From Leptolyngbya sp. 'hensonii' (GTDB lineage: Bacteria; Cyanobacteriota; Cyanobacteriia; GCF-001939115): a stretch of DNA of 64,000 nucleotides. Below, piece after piece: positions 37,795 through 46,279 of this stretch. The stretch spans positions 1-64,000 of the forward strand of contig NZ_MQTZ01000052.1 of the NCBI RefSeq assembly GCF_001939115.1, written 5' to 3'. The notes under the pieces are model-generated. The model was not told where the DNA came from. It searched no databases and worked only from the letters and a program-made list of their open reading frames with translations. A program made the translations under genes and the position numbers. Position 1 is the stretch's first letter; each line of letters starts with the position of its first letter.

Positions 37795-40392
37795 TTACGG
37801 GAAAAGCGCGGCAGAACAGTATCGGTTTCGACCCAGCCGTTTGGCCTCATAAAGGGCTTGATCTGCAGTCGCAATTAACCTATCCGTTGTTAATTCTTGG
37901 CTAGGAACAACGGTTGCAATTCCGACACTGGCTGTAACGTACTGGCTGATGGGGGAAGCTCTGTGATCAATTGTCAGGAGCTGAATCCCGTTGGTAATAG
38001 CTTCAGCTACAGCAATAGCTCCTGCAGTGGTTGTGTGGGGTAAGATCACAACAAATTCTTCACCGCCATAACGGGCGGCCAGGTCAGTGGAGCGTTTAAC
38101 CGCTTGTTTGATCGCCTGAGCTACCTGGATTAGACAGGTATCGCCTATTTGATGACCATAGCTATCGTTATAAAGCTTGAAATAGTCGATATCACAAAGC
38201 AGCAGGGATAGGGTTGTTTTCTCTCGTTGTGCCCGCTGCCATTCCTGCTGGAGATAGAGGTCAAAACTGCGACGATTGGCCAATCCGGTCAGGCTATCGA
38301 TCGTAGCCAGGCGCTCCAGTTCTCCATTCGCAGTTTGGAGAGCGGCCTCGGCCTGTTTCCGATCTGTGATATCTCGTACCATGACCAGGACTTCATCCTC
38401 TCCGCAAACAGTGATGCGGACTTCCTCGTAATGAAAGTCCTCCCCGATCGTCAATTGGTGCTCGTATACCTGAAGTTCACCGGTCGCTAGGGCTTGGTGG
38501 GTGTACTGCATTCTTTTTTCTGCCAGTTCAGGTGGCAGGATGTTGTAAACGTTAGCCCCTGCTTTGGATTTTTGAGGCTTAAAGAGCTGAAAACTGCTGC
38601 TCCTGAACACCTGCAAGTATGTGCCATTCCGGTGCATGCGAATTAAGAGGTCGGGAATAGCCTGCATCATGGCTTTATTGGTCAGCTCGCTCTGGCGCAG
38701 AGCTCCTTCGATCTGTTTCAGTTCAGTGACGTCCCGACAAACCATCAATACAGAGTCGATCGACCCATTACCAGAAGATTCAGGCACTAGACGGGCATGG
38801 TAATAGGCCAACTGTGTCGGGGAAGGATAGGCAAATTCAAGGGTTTGTTCTTGTCCAGTATCGAAAACTTTCTGCCCTGCTGCTTGCCAAAGATCTACCA
38901 GTGGTTGAGGCAACCCCAGTTCCTGAGCTGTATTGTGCATAAATCTGGAGGCAGAAATCCCGGTCTTCTGTTCGATCACGGGATTGACATAGAGAGGTTG
39001 AAAGCATCGATCCCAGCGAATGATGATATCAGGGGAATGTTCGATCAGGGCTTTATTTTCCTGCGCTTGCTGATGCAGGAGTTCATCAATCAGCTTCCGA
39101 TCGTGGACATCTCGATGAGTTCCTGACATCCGCAGCGGAGAACCATCACGATCAAAGGCAACTACCTTCCCATAGTTGGCTATCCATTTCCACTCCCCTG
39201 CTTGAGTTCGTAACCGGTATTCAAACTGATAGATAAAGGCATGGTTTTCTAGATGGGCTTTTAAAATGTCCATCACCCAGGGTTTATCATCTGGATGGAT
39301 GAGGCTTTCCCAGGCCCGGATATGTTTTGGAAGATCATCAGAAGCGTAACCCAGCATGTCCAGCCAGCGGGGGCTAAAGTATGCTTCACCCGTTTTCAGA
39401 TTCCAATCCCATAATCCTTCCCCCGATCCTTCTAAAGCTAATTCGAGACGCTGACGGCTTTCCCATAAGGCTGTTTCGGCTTGTTTGTTCTGGAGATCAA
39501 TCTGGTTCAAAGTCCTGGTGGTTTTCAAAATAACGCTACCCATAACCAGTGTCACCAGAATGCTCTGCACAGCGACCTGAGCTTCTGCACTGTAGAGTTG
39601 TCTGGTGTAGCCTAGCTGACATAGTTTGCCAATCAGCGGGGGAGCTAGTATGGCGATCGGCATCACCTGACGAGCGATCAGGCTGCCCTGTCCCTCACCA
39701 CTGATCAGGAGCATAATGCCGCGATCGGGACGGGCGAAAACAATGCTGGTGCCGAGTAACAGGAAATTAATTGCTGCTGGAAGGGTCATCCCAGTATGGA
39801 GTCCCGCATGGTGAAGGAAGGCATCGCCGTACCCCAGGAAACCCAAAAAAGCAATCAGCCAACCTGCTACACCCAGCACTTGGGTGATGAGATAGTTTGG
39901 CTGTTGGATGTTCAGAATCAGCATGGCTGAGCCCAACAGCAGTGAGGCGATGACTGCATCGGGTGCCACTTGTTCTGGACTTGGATAGCTGCCTTCCATG
40001 TTGGGCTGCGGCAGTAGCACCTGATCGAGGCCCAGATCAACGTGGAATCCGTACTGAGTTAAGGTCAGCACTGCAATAATCACAAGAACTGCTGCTGCTG
40101 TTAGGTTGAGCCATTGCATAATCTGTTTGGATTGTGCATGTTGAATTTTGCCTTGCTGATGCCAGAGCCAGAGAGACAGACCTCCCAGGATAAAGGTAAG
40201 GACAGTGTTGGTCTTGATTGTTGGCCAGCTTGAAGCAAAGCCTTTGAAGAGATATAGGTCAGCGATCCAGCCTAATAGCATGGCTAAACCAATCAGGACC
40301 ACAACGATGGCTAGACTTTCGGAGGCCAGACGAAAAAAAACCATGCGTTGGGTTGAGGGCACTGGGAGTCGCGCAGCTGTGGCTGTTTCCAT
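37795..40392 (-). CDS. Membrane diguanylate cyclase with three PAS domains
   Basis: 865 residues. The N-terminal 290 residues hold seven or eight hydrophobic helices (a membrane sensor). Three PAS/PAC units follow (about 305-435, 440-560 and 570-680; for example GEWKWIANYGKVVAFDRDG and VLMVCRDVTELKQIE). A GGDEF domain closes it (about 700-860) with the active-site motif GGEEF and the product-inhibition site RSTD five residues before it. No EAL domain. It should make cyclic di-GMP from GTP and be subject to feedback. The signal is unknown. Upstream lies a 150-base region with tandem repeats. Confidence 0.92.
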   Translation of the reverse strand: METATAARLPVPSTQRMVFFRLASESLAIVVVLIGLAMLLGWIADLYLFKGFASSWPTIKTNTVLTFILGGLSLWLWHQQGKIQHAQSKQIMQWLNLTAAAVLVIIAVLTLTQYGFHVDLGLDQVLLPQPNMEGSYPSPEQVAPDAVIASLLLGSAMLILNIQQPNYLITQVLGVAGWLIAFLGFLGYGDAFLHHAGLHTGMTLPAAINFLLLGTSIVFARPDRGIMLLISGEGQGSLIARQVMPIAILAPPLIGKLCQLGYTRQLYSAEAQVAVQSILVTLVMGSVILKTTRTLNQIDLQNKQAETALWESRQRLELALEGSGEGLWDWNLKTGEAYFSPRWLDMLGYASDDLPKHIRAWESLIHPDDKPWVMDILKAHLENHAFIYQFEYRLRTQAGEWKWIANYGKVVAFDRDGSPLRMSGTHRDVHDRKLIDELLHQQAQENKALIEHSPDIIIRWDRCFQPLYVNPVIEQKTGISASRFMHNTAQELGLPQPLVDLWQAAGQKVFDTGQEQTLEFAYPSPTQLAYYHARLVPESSGNGSIDSVLMVCRDVTELKQIEGALRQSELTNKAMMQAIPDLLIRMHRNGTYLQVFRSSSFQLFKPQKSKAGANVYNILPPELAEKRMQYTHQALATGELQVYEHQLTIGEDFHYEEVRITVCGEDEVLVMVRDITDRKQAEAALQTANGELERLATIDSLTGLANRRSFDLYLQQEWQRAQREKTTLSLLLCDIDYFKLYNDSYGHQIGDTCLIQVAQAIKQAVKRSTDLAARYGGEEFVVILPHTTTAGAIAVAEAITNGIQLLTIDHRASPISQYVTASVGIATVVPSQELTTDRLIATADQALYEAKRLGRNRYCSAALFP

Positions 40393-40420
40393 AAGCTTCT
40401 AAGTTTCCTCAATGGGCAAG

Positions 40421-40483
40421 CATCTTTTTAAGATGTCATTGCATCTTAAAAATGCCACCGCATCTTAAAAATGCCACCGCATC
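40421..40483. repeat. Hairpin plus 19-bp tandem repeats before the cyclase
   Basis: CATCTT-TTT-AAGATG (40421-40435) is a short hairpin. It is followed by two exact copies of GCATCTTAAAAATGCCACC (40441-40459 and 40460-40478) and a partial third. The arms of the hairpin can also pair with the repeats. It lies in the leader of the minus-strand cyclase gene, about 50 bases upstream of the start. Confidence 0.65.
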
Positions 40484-40542
40484 ACCAGAAGAATATCAAT
40501 CCTCTGGGTTTAGATTGCAAGATAGCTTACGCCTATGAAAAA

Positions 40543-41085
40543 TTAGTATCCTCTCAGACGTCTAACCAGAGACTCAAAGCGGGTTACCGCCAGATCCAGA
40601 TTTTCTAGCACATGGGGGTTAAGGTCATTGGTTGAAGCAGAGCGCTCCTGCTGGGGCGGTTCTTTCCCATAGCCCAGATGACTAACTGTTTCTCGTAAGC
40701 GATCGGAGAGAGAGAAGGCCAGCGATCGGTACAATCGAGATGCAAACCCCAAATCATTATTGAGCTTTCGATTGAGCTGTTGTAAAGGAATTGAGAGCAC
40801 CAAGGATGGCTCGATCGCTTCCACGGTTGCAGAAGGTAGGTGAGAATCAATAAAAGACATTTCGCCGACCACCTCACCGACTGAGAGGCGGGCAATTTCC
40901 TGACCACCTAGGGCATCGACTGATACGGCCAGAGTTCCTTTTAACACGATGTAGAGGGCATCAATCTCCTCTCCTTCCTGGATCAGAATTGTGCCCGTCG
41001 GAATTTCCTCCCGACGTCCTACATAAACCATCCAATCAAAATCTTCATCGCTCAGCTCTCCAAGAATGAATAGAACCTTCTTCAT
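40543..41085 (-). CDS. Stand-alone cyclic-nucleotide-binding-domain protein
   Basis: 180 residues: one beta-roll domain (LYIVLKGTLAVSVDALGG, ARLSVGEVVGEMSFID) and a helical tail, with no helix-turn-helix. The ligand loop reads GEMSFIDSHLPSATVEA; the arginine that binds the phosphate in cAMP receptors is absent (Pro instead), so it may not bind cyclic nucleotide, or may bind a different ligand. It is 19 bases after the M23 peptidase gene in the same direction, so they may share a transcript. A sensor or adapter role is inferred. Confidence 0.84.
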   Translation of the reverse strand: MKKVLFILGELSDEDFDWMVYVGRREEIPTGTILIQEGEEIDALYIVLKGTLAVSVDALGGQEIARLSVGEVVGEMSFIDSHLPSATVEAIEPSLVLSIPLQQLNRKLNNDLGFASRLYRSLAFSLSDRLRETVSHLGYGKEPPQQERSASTNDLNPHVLENLDLAVTRFESLVRRLRGY

Positions 41086-41104
41086 AGCTTTTAGGTACTG
41101 TGGC

Positions 41105-42355
41105 CTAACTGGAAGGTTGATTAGCGGTTTGGGCAGCTTGAATCGCTTTTTCCAGTTGAGCTAAAGCATACTCCAGTTGAGGTCCTGGATCGAGAACGAT
41201 CCAGCCCTCTGGGGTCAGTTGCCAGAACTCAAAATGGAGGTGGGGACCAGTCGAATTTCCAGTACTACCAACGCGACCGATGACAGTACCTTGTTCAACC
41301 CAATCACCCGGTTTGACCAAGATTTCGGACAGATGAGCGTAAAGAGTTTGCTGGGTTCCCTTGTTATGGGAAAGGGTGATTGCCAGCCCATAGCCACTCT
41401 GGACATCCGCAACTTCAACTCTGCCAGTATAGACTGCTACAACAGGAGTGCCTAGAGGAGCTGCCAGATCGGTACCTGCATGGAACCGCTGATCGCCGGT
41501 AATGGGGTGAACGCGCCAGCCAAAATTAGAGGTAATGGGAGCCAAAACAGGTAGAGGAAAGATCAGGCTAATGTTGCCATTGCCTAATCTGACCGGGAGT
41601 TGGGTAGACCAGTTTTTGTAGTAGGCCCGGCTGGCAGCCGTGGTGACCCCTGCAGGATAAATCTCGGTATCACTGCCATACCCTGCGGGCTGGTAAGCCC
41701 TTGTACTGCCACCCCCTTCAGCACCTCGAACAGAGGCAGACTGGCCAACAATTGCGCCTAAGGTACTGGCTGCCACCCCCAGGGGATTCTGGGTGGAGAA
41801 CAGGGTGTTTAAGTTAGAAGTCAAGCCAACCAGGACTCCCTGATTGCTGCTAGCCATAATTTCTGCCTGCACTGTAGAGCTTTGGGCGACCTGACGGGCA
41901 ACATCATACTGATTTTGGCTGGCGTAGTTGGCCAGATTTTCTTTTTGCTTGGCTTGCTTGGCAGGAATATCCCGTTGGACCAGCTCTGACAATTTGCGCT
42001 GCAAGAGTTGCGATCGCTGTTGTTTCCGACTGAGGGCTTCGGAGGGTGGCGCAGGCGTGATTACAGGAGTTGGGGCAGCAGGTTGGCTTTCGGGGGGTAT
42101 GGTAGCCGCAGGTTGTGGGGCGTCAGACTGGTTTTCTTCAGGGGCCTGATCCGGAGGAATCAGGTTTGGGGCTGGGGAAGATGGGGCAACGGAGGATTCT
42201 GTCGTTGGGGGTTCAGTTGCAACCCGAAAGGGGATGGACGATCCAGGGGTTGCCCTTTGAACCAGGACAACTGCAGAACCTGGAGGGACAACCTCAATGG
42301 GCTTGTAGGGCCGATTCATCTGCTGTAGAAGCAACGAGGACGACAGATCTAACAT
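41105..42355 (-). CDS. M23 (LytM) family metallopeptidase
   Basis: 416 residues. A Pro/Ala-rich N-terminal linker and a helical stretch (KRKLSELVQRDIPAKQAKQK-like) precede a typical C-terminal LytM domain: GDQRFHAGTDLAAPLGTPV, HNKGTQQTLYAHLS and GNSTGPHLHFEFW. The zinc ligands His and Asp (HAGTD) and both histidines of HLH are intact, so it should be an active endopeptidase or a septal activator. No convincing signal peptide is visible at this start (MLDLSSSLLLQQMNRPYKP). It is 19 bases upstream of the cNMP-domain protein. Confidence 0.87.
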   Translation of the reverse strand: MLDLSSSLLLQQMNRPYKPIEVVPPGSAVVLVQRATPGSSIPFRVATEPPTTESSVAPSSPAPNLIPPDQAPEENQSDAPQPAATIPPESQPAAPTPVITPAPPSEALSRKQQRSQLLQRKLSELVQRDIPAKQAKQKENLANYASQNQYDVARQVAQSSTVQAEIMASSNQGVLVGLTSNLNTLFSTQNPLGVAASTLGAIVGQSASVRGAEGGGSTRAYQPAGYGSDTEIYPAGVTTAASRAYYKNWSTQLPVRLGNGNISLIFPLPVLAPITSNFGWRVHPITGDQRFHAGTDLAAPLGTPVVAVYTGRVEVADVQSGYGLAITLSHNKGTQQTLYAHLSEILVKPGDWVEQGTVIGRVGSTGNSTGPHLHFEFWQLTPEGWIVLDPGPQLEYALAQLEKAIQAAQTANQPSS

Positions 42356-42540
42356 TGCGATAATTCGGATAGGGTGGAAGCTACTTCGGAATCAGGGCAG
42401 AGTCGCAGTTCAATCCGTTAACCAGATCTAGTGAATCAGCTCTGGAAGTCATTTTTGCCTGTGAAATTTAACACTTGCCGAATAGCTTCCGCAATAATAT
42501 CCGCAAAACTTCCCAATGCCAATTATTCAAGATTTCTTAC

Positions 42541-42569
42541 TTGACAAATTGCTGAATGCTATGTGCAAT
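42541..42569 (+). promoter_or_regulatory. Candidate sigma70-type promoter of the MBOAT gene
   Basis: TTGACA (42541-42546), 17-base spacer, TGCAAT (42564-42569), 67 bases before the ATG. The -35 box is perfect; the -10 box is 4 of 6. Confidence 0.4.
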
Positions 42570-42577
42570 GCTTTAGC

Positions 42578-42596
42578 ATCCTATATTGAATAGGAT
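42578..42596. other. Small hairpin in the MBOAT leader
   Basis: ATCCTAT and ATAGGAT with a 5-base loop, followed by TTTT. It would fall about 10-30 bases inside the transcript. Possibly an attenuator or stability element. Confidence 0.3.
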
Positions 42597-42635
42597 TTTC
42601 CCCCGCAATCATCGTTGGCAGGAAAACCCCGACCC

Positions 42636-44201
42636 ATGGAATTCACCTCAATTACTTATGGCCTTTTGTTACTCAGTGTTCTGGGTATCTACTGGTCAGT
42701 TCAACGAGAACCGCTCAAGCTTTTAACGCTACTGGTTGCGAGTCTGGTTTTTTACTGTGCCATGCAGGTTGAAAACGTCCCAAAGGTTGAGGGAGTCCCC
42801 CGCGTGGAATATGTCCCCATTCTGCTGATCTTGCTCCTGCTGATGGTGGTGGTCAATTTCCGGCTGGGTCTAGAGTTAGGGGAAAATGTGACGACGGGCT
42901 CCCACACCAGGGACTGGCAACTGACCAATGAAGACTGGCAATTTGCTCAGCAGGACTGGGGGCATCGCCGGTTCAAGCTATTGTGGCTCGGCATCATTTT
43001 CAATGTTTTGCTCCTGTTCAGCTTTAAGTACATCCCGTTTTTCCTGGAAACGGTCCGGGCAGGATTTCATTTCGCAGCGGCTGGGCAAAGCGCAACCTGG
43101 GTGAAGGCTAATCTGATTGCCCCTTTGGGGCTGAGCTTCTTCTGCTTTGAGTGTATTGCCTACCTGGTTGATGTGTATCGGGGAGCACCGGCGACACCTA
43201 ACCTGCTGCAGTTCGCGACCTATAAATTGTTCTTTGCCAAACTCGTCTCTGGTCCTATCACTCGCTACCATCCCTTTATTGCCCAGTTGAAGAGTCAACG
43301 GGGACTCCGGGCTGATCAGGGGATTGAAGGCTTGTGGTTGATTGGCTGTGGTGCCGTGAAGAAGGTGCTGCTGGCCGATCGATTAGGAATTTTTGTGGAT
43401 ATCAGTTTCAATAATCTGCAACGGGCGGGAAGTGGTGATCTCTGGCTGGCCACCTTTGCTTACGGACTGCAGATCTACCTGAACTTCAGTGGCTATGTCG
43501 ATATTGTGCGTGGCAGTGCAATGCTTTTAGGCTTTAACCTGCCGGAAAACTTTGATTTTCCGTATTTCAGCACCAACATTGCAGACTTCTGGCGACGCTG
43601 GCATATCACTCTGGGGGACTGGCTCCGCAACTATCTGTACTTTCCTTTAGGGGGGTCACGCAGCGGGTTGATCAGAACCTGCGTGAATCTCATGCTGGTA
43701 ATGCTGATCGCCGGGATCTGGCATGGAGCAGCCTGGGGTTTTGTTGTTTGGGGCGGGTTGCATGGTCTGGCTCTGGTAGTACATCGTTTGACAGAGTCTC
43801 AAGTGAGCCGGATTGACTGGTTAAAAAGCCTGTGGCGAACTCCTCTACTCTTACTGCCATCCTGGTTCCTGACTCAGGCGATGGTGTTCTCATCCTGGAT
43901 TTTCTTCCGCTTGCCTGATTTAAAAGAATCGGGTTGGGTTGTGCAGCATTTGTGGGGTCATGGGGCTGACACCCAATTCGCCCAAAAAGTTTACGTTGAA
44001 ACCCTCGGCTTGGAGGCGGCTCAAATCAGTTTTTTGCTATGGTTACTCGCAGCTTTGATGGGGCTGACTTACTTGATTCAGCGGCAATTAAAGCTGCAAC
44101 TAAACTGGCCATTGAAGTTAATGCTGGTGCCCCTTTGCTTTTATGCGAGCTGGATTCTGGCTCCGAAGGGGGATATGCCCTTTATTTACTTTGATTTTTG
44201 A
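42636..44201 (+). CDS. MBOAT-family O-acyltransferase (AlgI-like)
   Basis: 521 residues from the ATG at 42636, which has an AGGA box before it; an upstream TTG is less likely. It is very hydrophobic with about ten membrane helices. MBOAT landmarks: FWRRWHITLGDWLRNYLYFPLGGSR and the catalytic His in AGIWHGAAWGF. Related proteins move acetyl groups across the membrane to polysaccharides such as alginate or cell-wall glycans. The usual SGNH partner is not adjacent; the DUF1574 protein at 21953 is a candidate. It ends 239 bases before psbA. Confidence 0.9.
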   Translation: MEFTSITYGLLLLSVLGIYWSVQREPLKLLTLLVASLVFYCAMQVENVPKVEGVPRVEYVPILLILLLLMVVVNFRLGLELGENVTTGSHTRDWQLTNEDWQFAQQDWGHRRFKLLWLGIIFNVLLLFSFKYIPFFLETVRAGFHFAAAGQSATWVKANLIAPLGLSFFCFECIAYLVDVYRGAPATPNLLQFATYKLFFAKLVSGPITRYHPFIAQLKSQRGLRADQGIEGLWLIGCGAVKKVLLADRLGIFVDISFNNLQRAGSGDLWLATFAYGLQIYLNFSGYVDIVRGSAMLLGFNLPENFDFPYFSTNIADFWRRWHITLGDWLRNYLYFPLGGSRSGLIRTCVNLMLVMLIAGIWHGAAWGFVVWGGLHGLALVVHRLTESQVSRIDWLKSLWRTPLLLLPSWFLTQAMVFSSWIFFRLPDLKESGWVVQHLWGHGADTQFAQKVYVETLGLEAAQISFLLWLLAALMGLTYLIQRQLKLQLNWPLKLMLVPLCFYASWILAPKGDMPFIYFDF

Positions 44202-44301
44202 GGGGCTTTCTGAGAGGAATTAATCAGGACATCTCAACAAGGTGCTGGCAATTAAAGCTGCGATTAGAAGGAATATGCGCCTCAAGTTGTATAGAGATTG
44301 C

Positions 44302-44319
44302 GTTACAAAAATTTACGTA
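44302..44319 (+). promoter_or_regulatory. HLR1 box (RpaB site) before psbA
   Basis: GTTACAAA-AA-TTTACGTA fits the HLR1 consensus of two (G/T)TTACA(T/A)(T/A) units two bases apart; only one base (G for A in unit two) differs. A further unit TTTACAAA lies at 44334-44341. The pattern sits 122 bases before the psbA start and overlaps a TATATT hexamer (44318-44323). RpaB is the response regulator that controls psbA-type genes under high light. Confidence 0.6.
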
Positions 44320-44440
44320 TATTCGTGAACAAATTTACAAAAACATGAATAAAATGAGTCCAAGGATCATCAACTTTTTAGGTTTGAGACCTATGGGTTG
44401 ATTTTCCCTCATTTCGTTACTTAGCATTCATAAAATAACC

Positions 44441-45523
44441 ATGACCACAACCATTCAAAGACGCGAAAGCGCCAACGTTTGGGATCGGTTTTGCAATTGG
44501 GTTACCAGCACCGACAACCGCCTTTATGTAGGCTGGTTCGGTGTTCTGATGATTCCTAACCTGCTGACCGCAACCATTTGCTTTATCATCGCCTTCATCG
44601 CTGCTCCTCCCGTGGACATCGATGGTATCCGTGAGCCTGTGGCTGGCTCCCTGATCTATGGCAACAACATCATCTCTGGTGCCGTTGTTCCTTCTTCTAA
44701 TGCGATCGGCCTGCACCTCTATCCCATCTGGGAAGCGGCTTCTCTGGATGAGTGGCTGTACAACGGCGGTCCTTATCAGCTGATCGTTCTGCACTTCCTG
44801 ATTGGTGTTTTTGCTTACATGGGTCGTCAGTGGGAACTCTCCTACCGTCTCGGTATGCGCCCCTGGATCTGCGTTGCTTACAGCGCTCCTGTATCTGCTG
44901 CAACTGCTGTATTCCTGATTTACCCGATCGGTCAAGGGTCCTTCTCCGATGGGATGCCCCTGGGTATCTCCGGGACCTTCAACTTCATGATCGTGTTCCA
45001 GGCTGAGCACAACATCCTGATGCACCCCTTCCACATGCTCGGTGTGGCGGGTGTGTTCGGTGGTTCTCTGTTCTCCGCCATGCACGGTTCTCTGGTGACC
45101 TCCTCCTTGGTGCGTGAGACCACTGAAGTTGAGTCCCAGAACTACGGTTACAAGTTCGGTCAAGAAGAAGAAACCTACAACATCGTTGCTGCTCACGGTT
45201 ACTTCGGTCGTCTGATCTTCCAATATGCATCTTTCAACAACAGCCGTGCGCTGCACTTTTTCCTGGGTGCTTGGCCGGTTGTCGGTATCTGGTGCACCGC
45301 TCTGGGTATCAGCACGATGGCGTTCAACTTGAACGGTTTCAACTTCAACCAATCTGTTCTGGATTCTCAGGGCCGGGTTATCAATACTTGGGCTGACATG
45401 ATGAACCGGGCTAACCTGGGGATGGAAGTGATGCACGAGCGCAATGCTCACAACTTCCCTCTGGACCTGGCTGCTGGTGAGTCTGCTCCCGTTGCAGTTG
45501 CCGCTCCTGCAATCCATGGCTAA
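44441..45523 (+). CDS. psbA: Photosystem II D1 protein
   Basis: 360 residues, full length. Reaction-centre core of photosystem II. Key residues are present: Tyr161 (YZ), Asp170, Glu189 and His190 for the manganese site and YZ, His198 for P680, His215 and His272 for iron, Ser264 at the QB site, and Ala344 before the 16-residue extension cleaved by CtpA. Residue 130 is Gln, the low-light (D1:1-like) form. Ala125 and Cys285 stand where Cys and Phe are usual, and Ala270 where Ser is common. A good HLR1 box lies upstream and a G/C-rich terminator follows. Codon use is strongly biased, as expected for a highly expressed gene. Confidence 0.98.
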   Translation: MTTTIQRRESANVWDRFCNWVTSTDNRLYVGWFGVLMIPNLLTATICFIIAFIAAPPVDIDGIREPVAGSLIYGNNIISGAVVPSSNAIGLHLYPIWEAASLDEWLYNGGPYQLIVLHFLIGVFAYMGRQWELSYRLGMRPWICVAYSAPVSAATAVFLIYPIGQGSFSDGMPLGISGTFNFMIVFQAEHNILMHPFHMLGVAGVFGGSLFSAMHGSLVTSSLVRETTEVESQNYGYKFGQEEETYNIVAAHGYFGRLIFQYASFNNSRALHFFLGAWPVVGIWCTALGISTMAFNLNGFNFNQSVLDSQGRVINTWADMMNRANLGMEVMHERNAHNFPLDLAAGESAPVAVAAPAIHG

Positions 45524-45547
45524 TTGAGGTCTTACCTCGCTTTAGTC

Positions 45548-45578
45548 AAGCGCTCTCCCTCAGGGGGGGGCGCTTTTT
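45548..45578 (+). terminator. psbA rho-independent terminator
   Basis: AAGCGC (45548-45553) pairs with GCGCTT (45570-45575), extended inward by C/T-G pairs, followed by a short T-run (TTTTTAT). It is 25 bases after the psbA stop codon. Confidence 0.75.
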
Positions 45579-45684
45579 ATTGTCCTAGGGCAATGGACCT
45601 GTTACTCCCGAAACGGGGTTGCTGTGCTTCTCACCAGAATGGGCTATGACTATCCACTAGCATGGGGATTGCAGGTAGAACCAG

Positions 45685-46164
45685 ATGACGAGAAAAATCC
45701 TGTATCTATTGATTGGTCCTAAAGGAGCAGGAAAAACCTATATTGGAACCCTGGTTGACCAGCGAACTGAAATTCGATTTCTTCGAGTTGAGCCCATTTG
45801 GTTGGGCCTGCAGCCTGGAGAGGATGGCTGGCAGAAGGTAGAACAGACGATCGCAGCGATGTTTGAGCACCATGATCAGGTCATGATCGAAAGCCTGGGT
45901 GCTGGAGACGCATTCACCCAGTTCCGTGCTTCTCTGGCCCGGAAATATACGCTGAAGCTGATCCGGGTCTATGCAGAGTTGGACACTTGCCTCACCAGGG
46001 TCAAAACCCGCAGCAGTGCCGATCACATTCCTGTTTCCGATCATCAGGTCGAATACTATAACAAGATTGCTGCAGCAGTAATCTATGATTGGGATTTAGA
46101 AATCAACAATCAGTCTCCCGCCTCGGATGAGGCGATTCTGGCTGCGATTCAGACTCTGGTTTGA
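45685..46164 (+). CDS. P-loop small kinase/ATPase-like protein
   Basis: 159 residues. Walker A near the start (LLIGPKGAGKTYIG), with a shikimate-kinase or adenylate-kinase-like build and an LID-like region (RVKTRSSADHIPVSD). Its substrate cannot be read from sequence. It might phosphorylate a small metabolite. Monocistronic, between psbA and the cysA-type gene; no operon partner. Confidence 0.65.
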   Translation: MTRKILYLLIGPKGAGKTYIGTLVDQRTEIRFLRVEPIWLGLQPGEDGWQKVEQTIAAMFEHHDQVMIESLGAGDAFTQFRASLARKYTLKLIRVYAELDTCLTRVKTRSSADHIPVSDHQVEYYNKIAAAVIYDWDLEINNQSPASDEAILAAIQTLV

Positions 46165-46259
46165 TTTTTAAGTACATGATGGCAAGGACCATCCGTGTAG
46201 AAAAATATAACTAGGATCAAACCGCAAAATACGGTAAACTTGTCGGCTATGCGGGGATT

Positions 46260-46272
46260 GACCTGGGAGGTC
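46260..46272 (+). promoter_or_regulatory. Hairpin covering the cysA ribosome binding site
   Basis: GACCT-GGG-AGGTC encloses the GGGAGG box 8 bases before the GTG start at 46280. It could limit translation until melted. Confidence 0.35.
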
Positions 46273-46279
46273 ATTAAGC

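Noticed and set aside
44417-45517. 366-codon open frame antisense to psbA
   Set aside because: A shadow produced by strong codon bias of psbA; composition is His/Gln/Asp-rich and unlike a folded protein.
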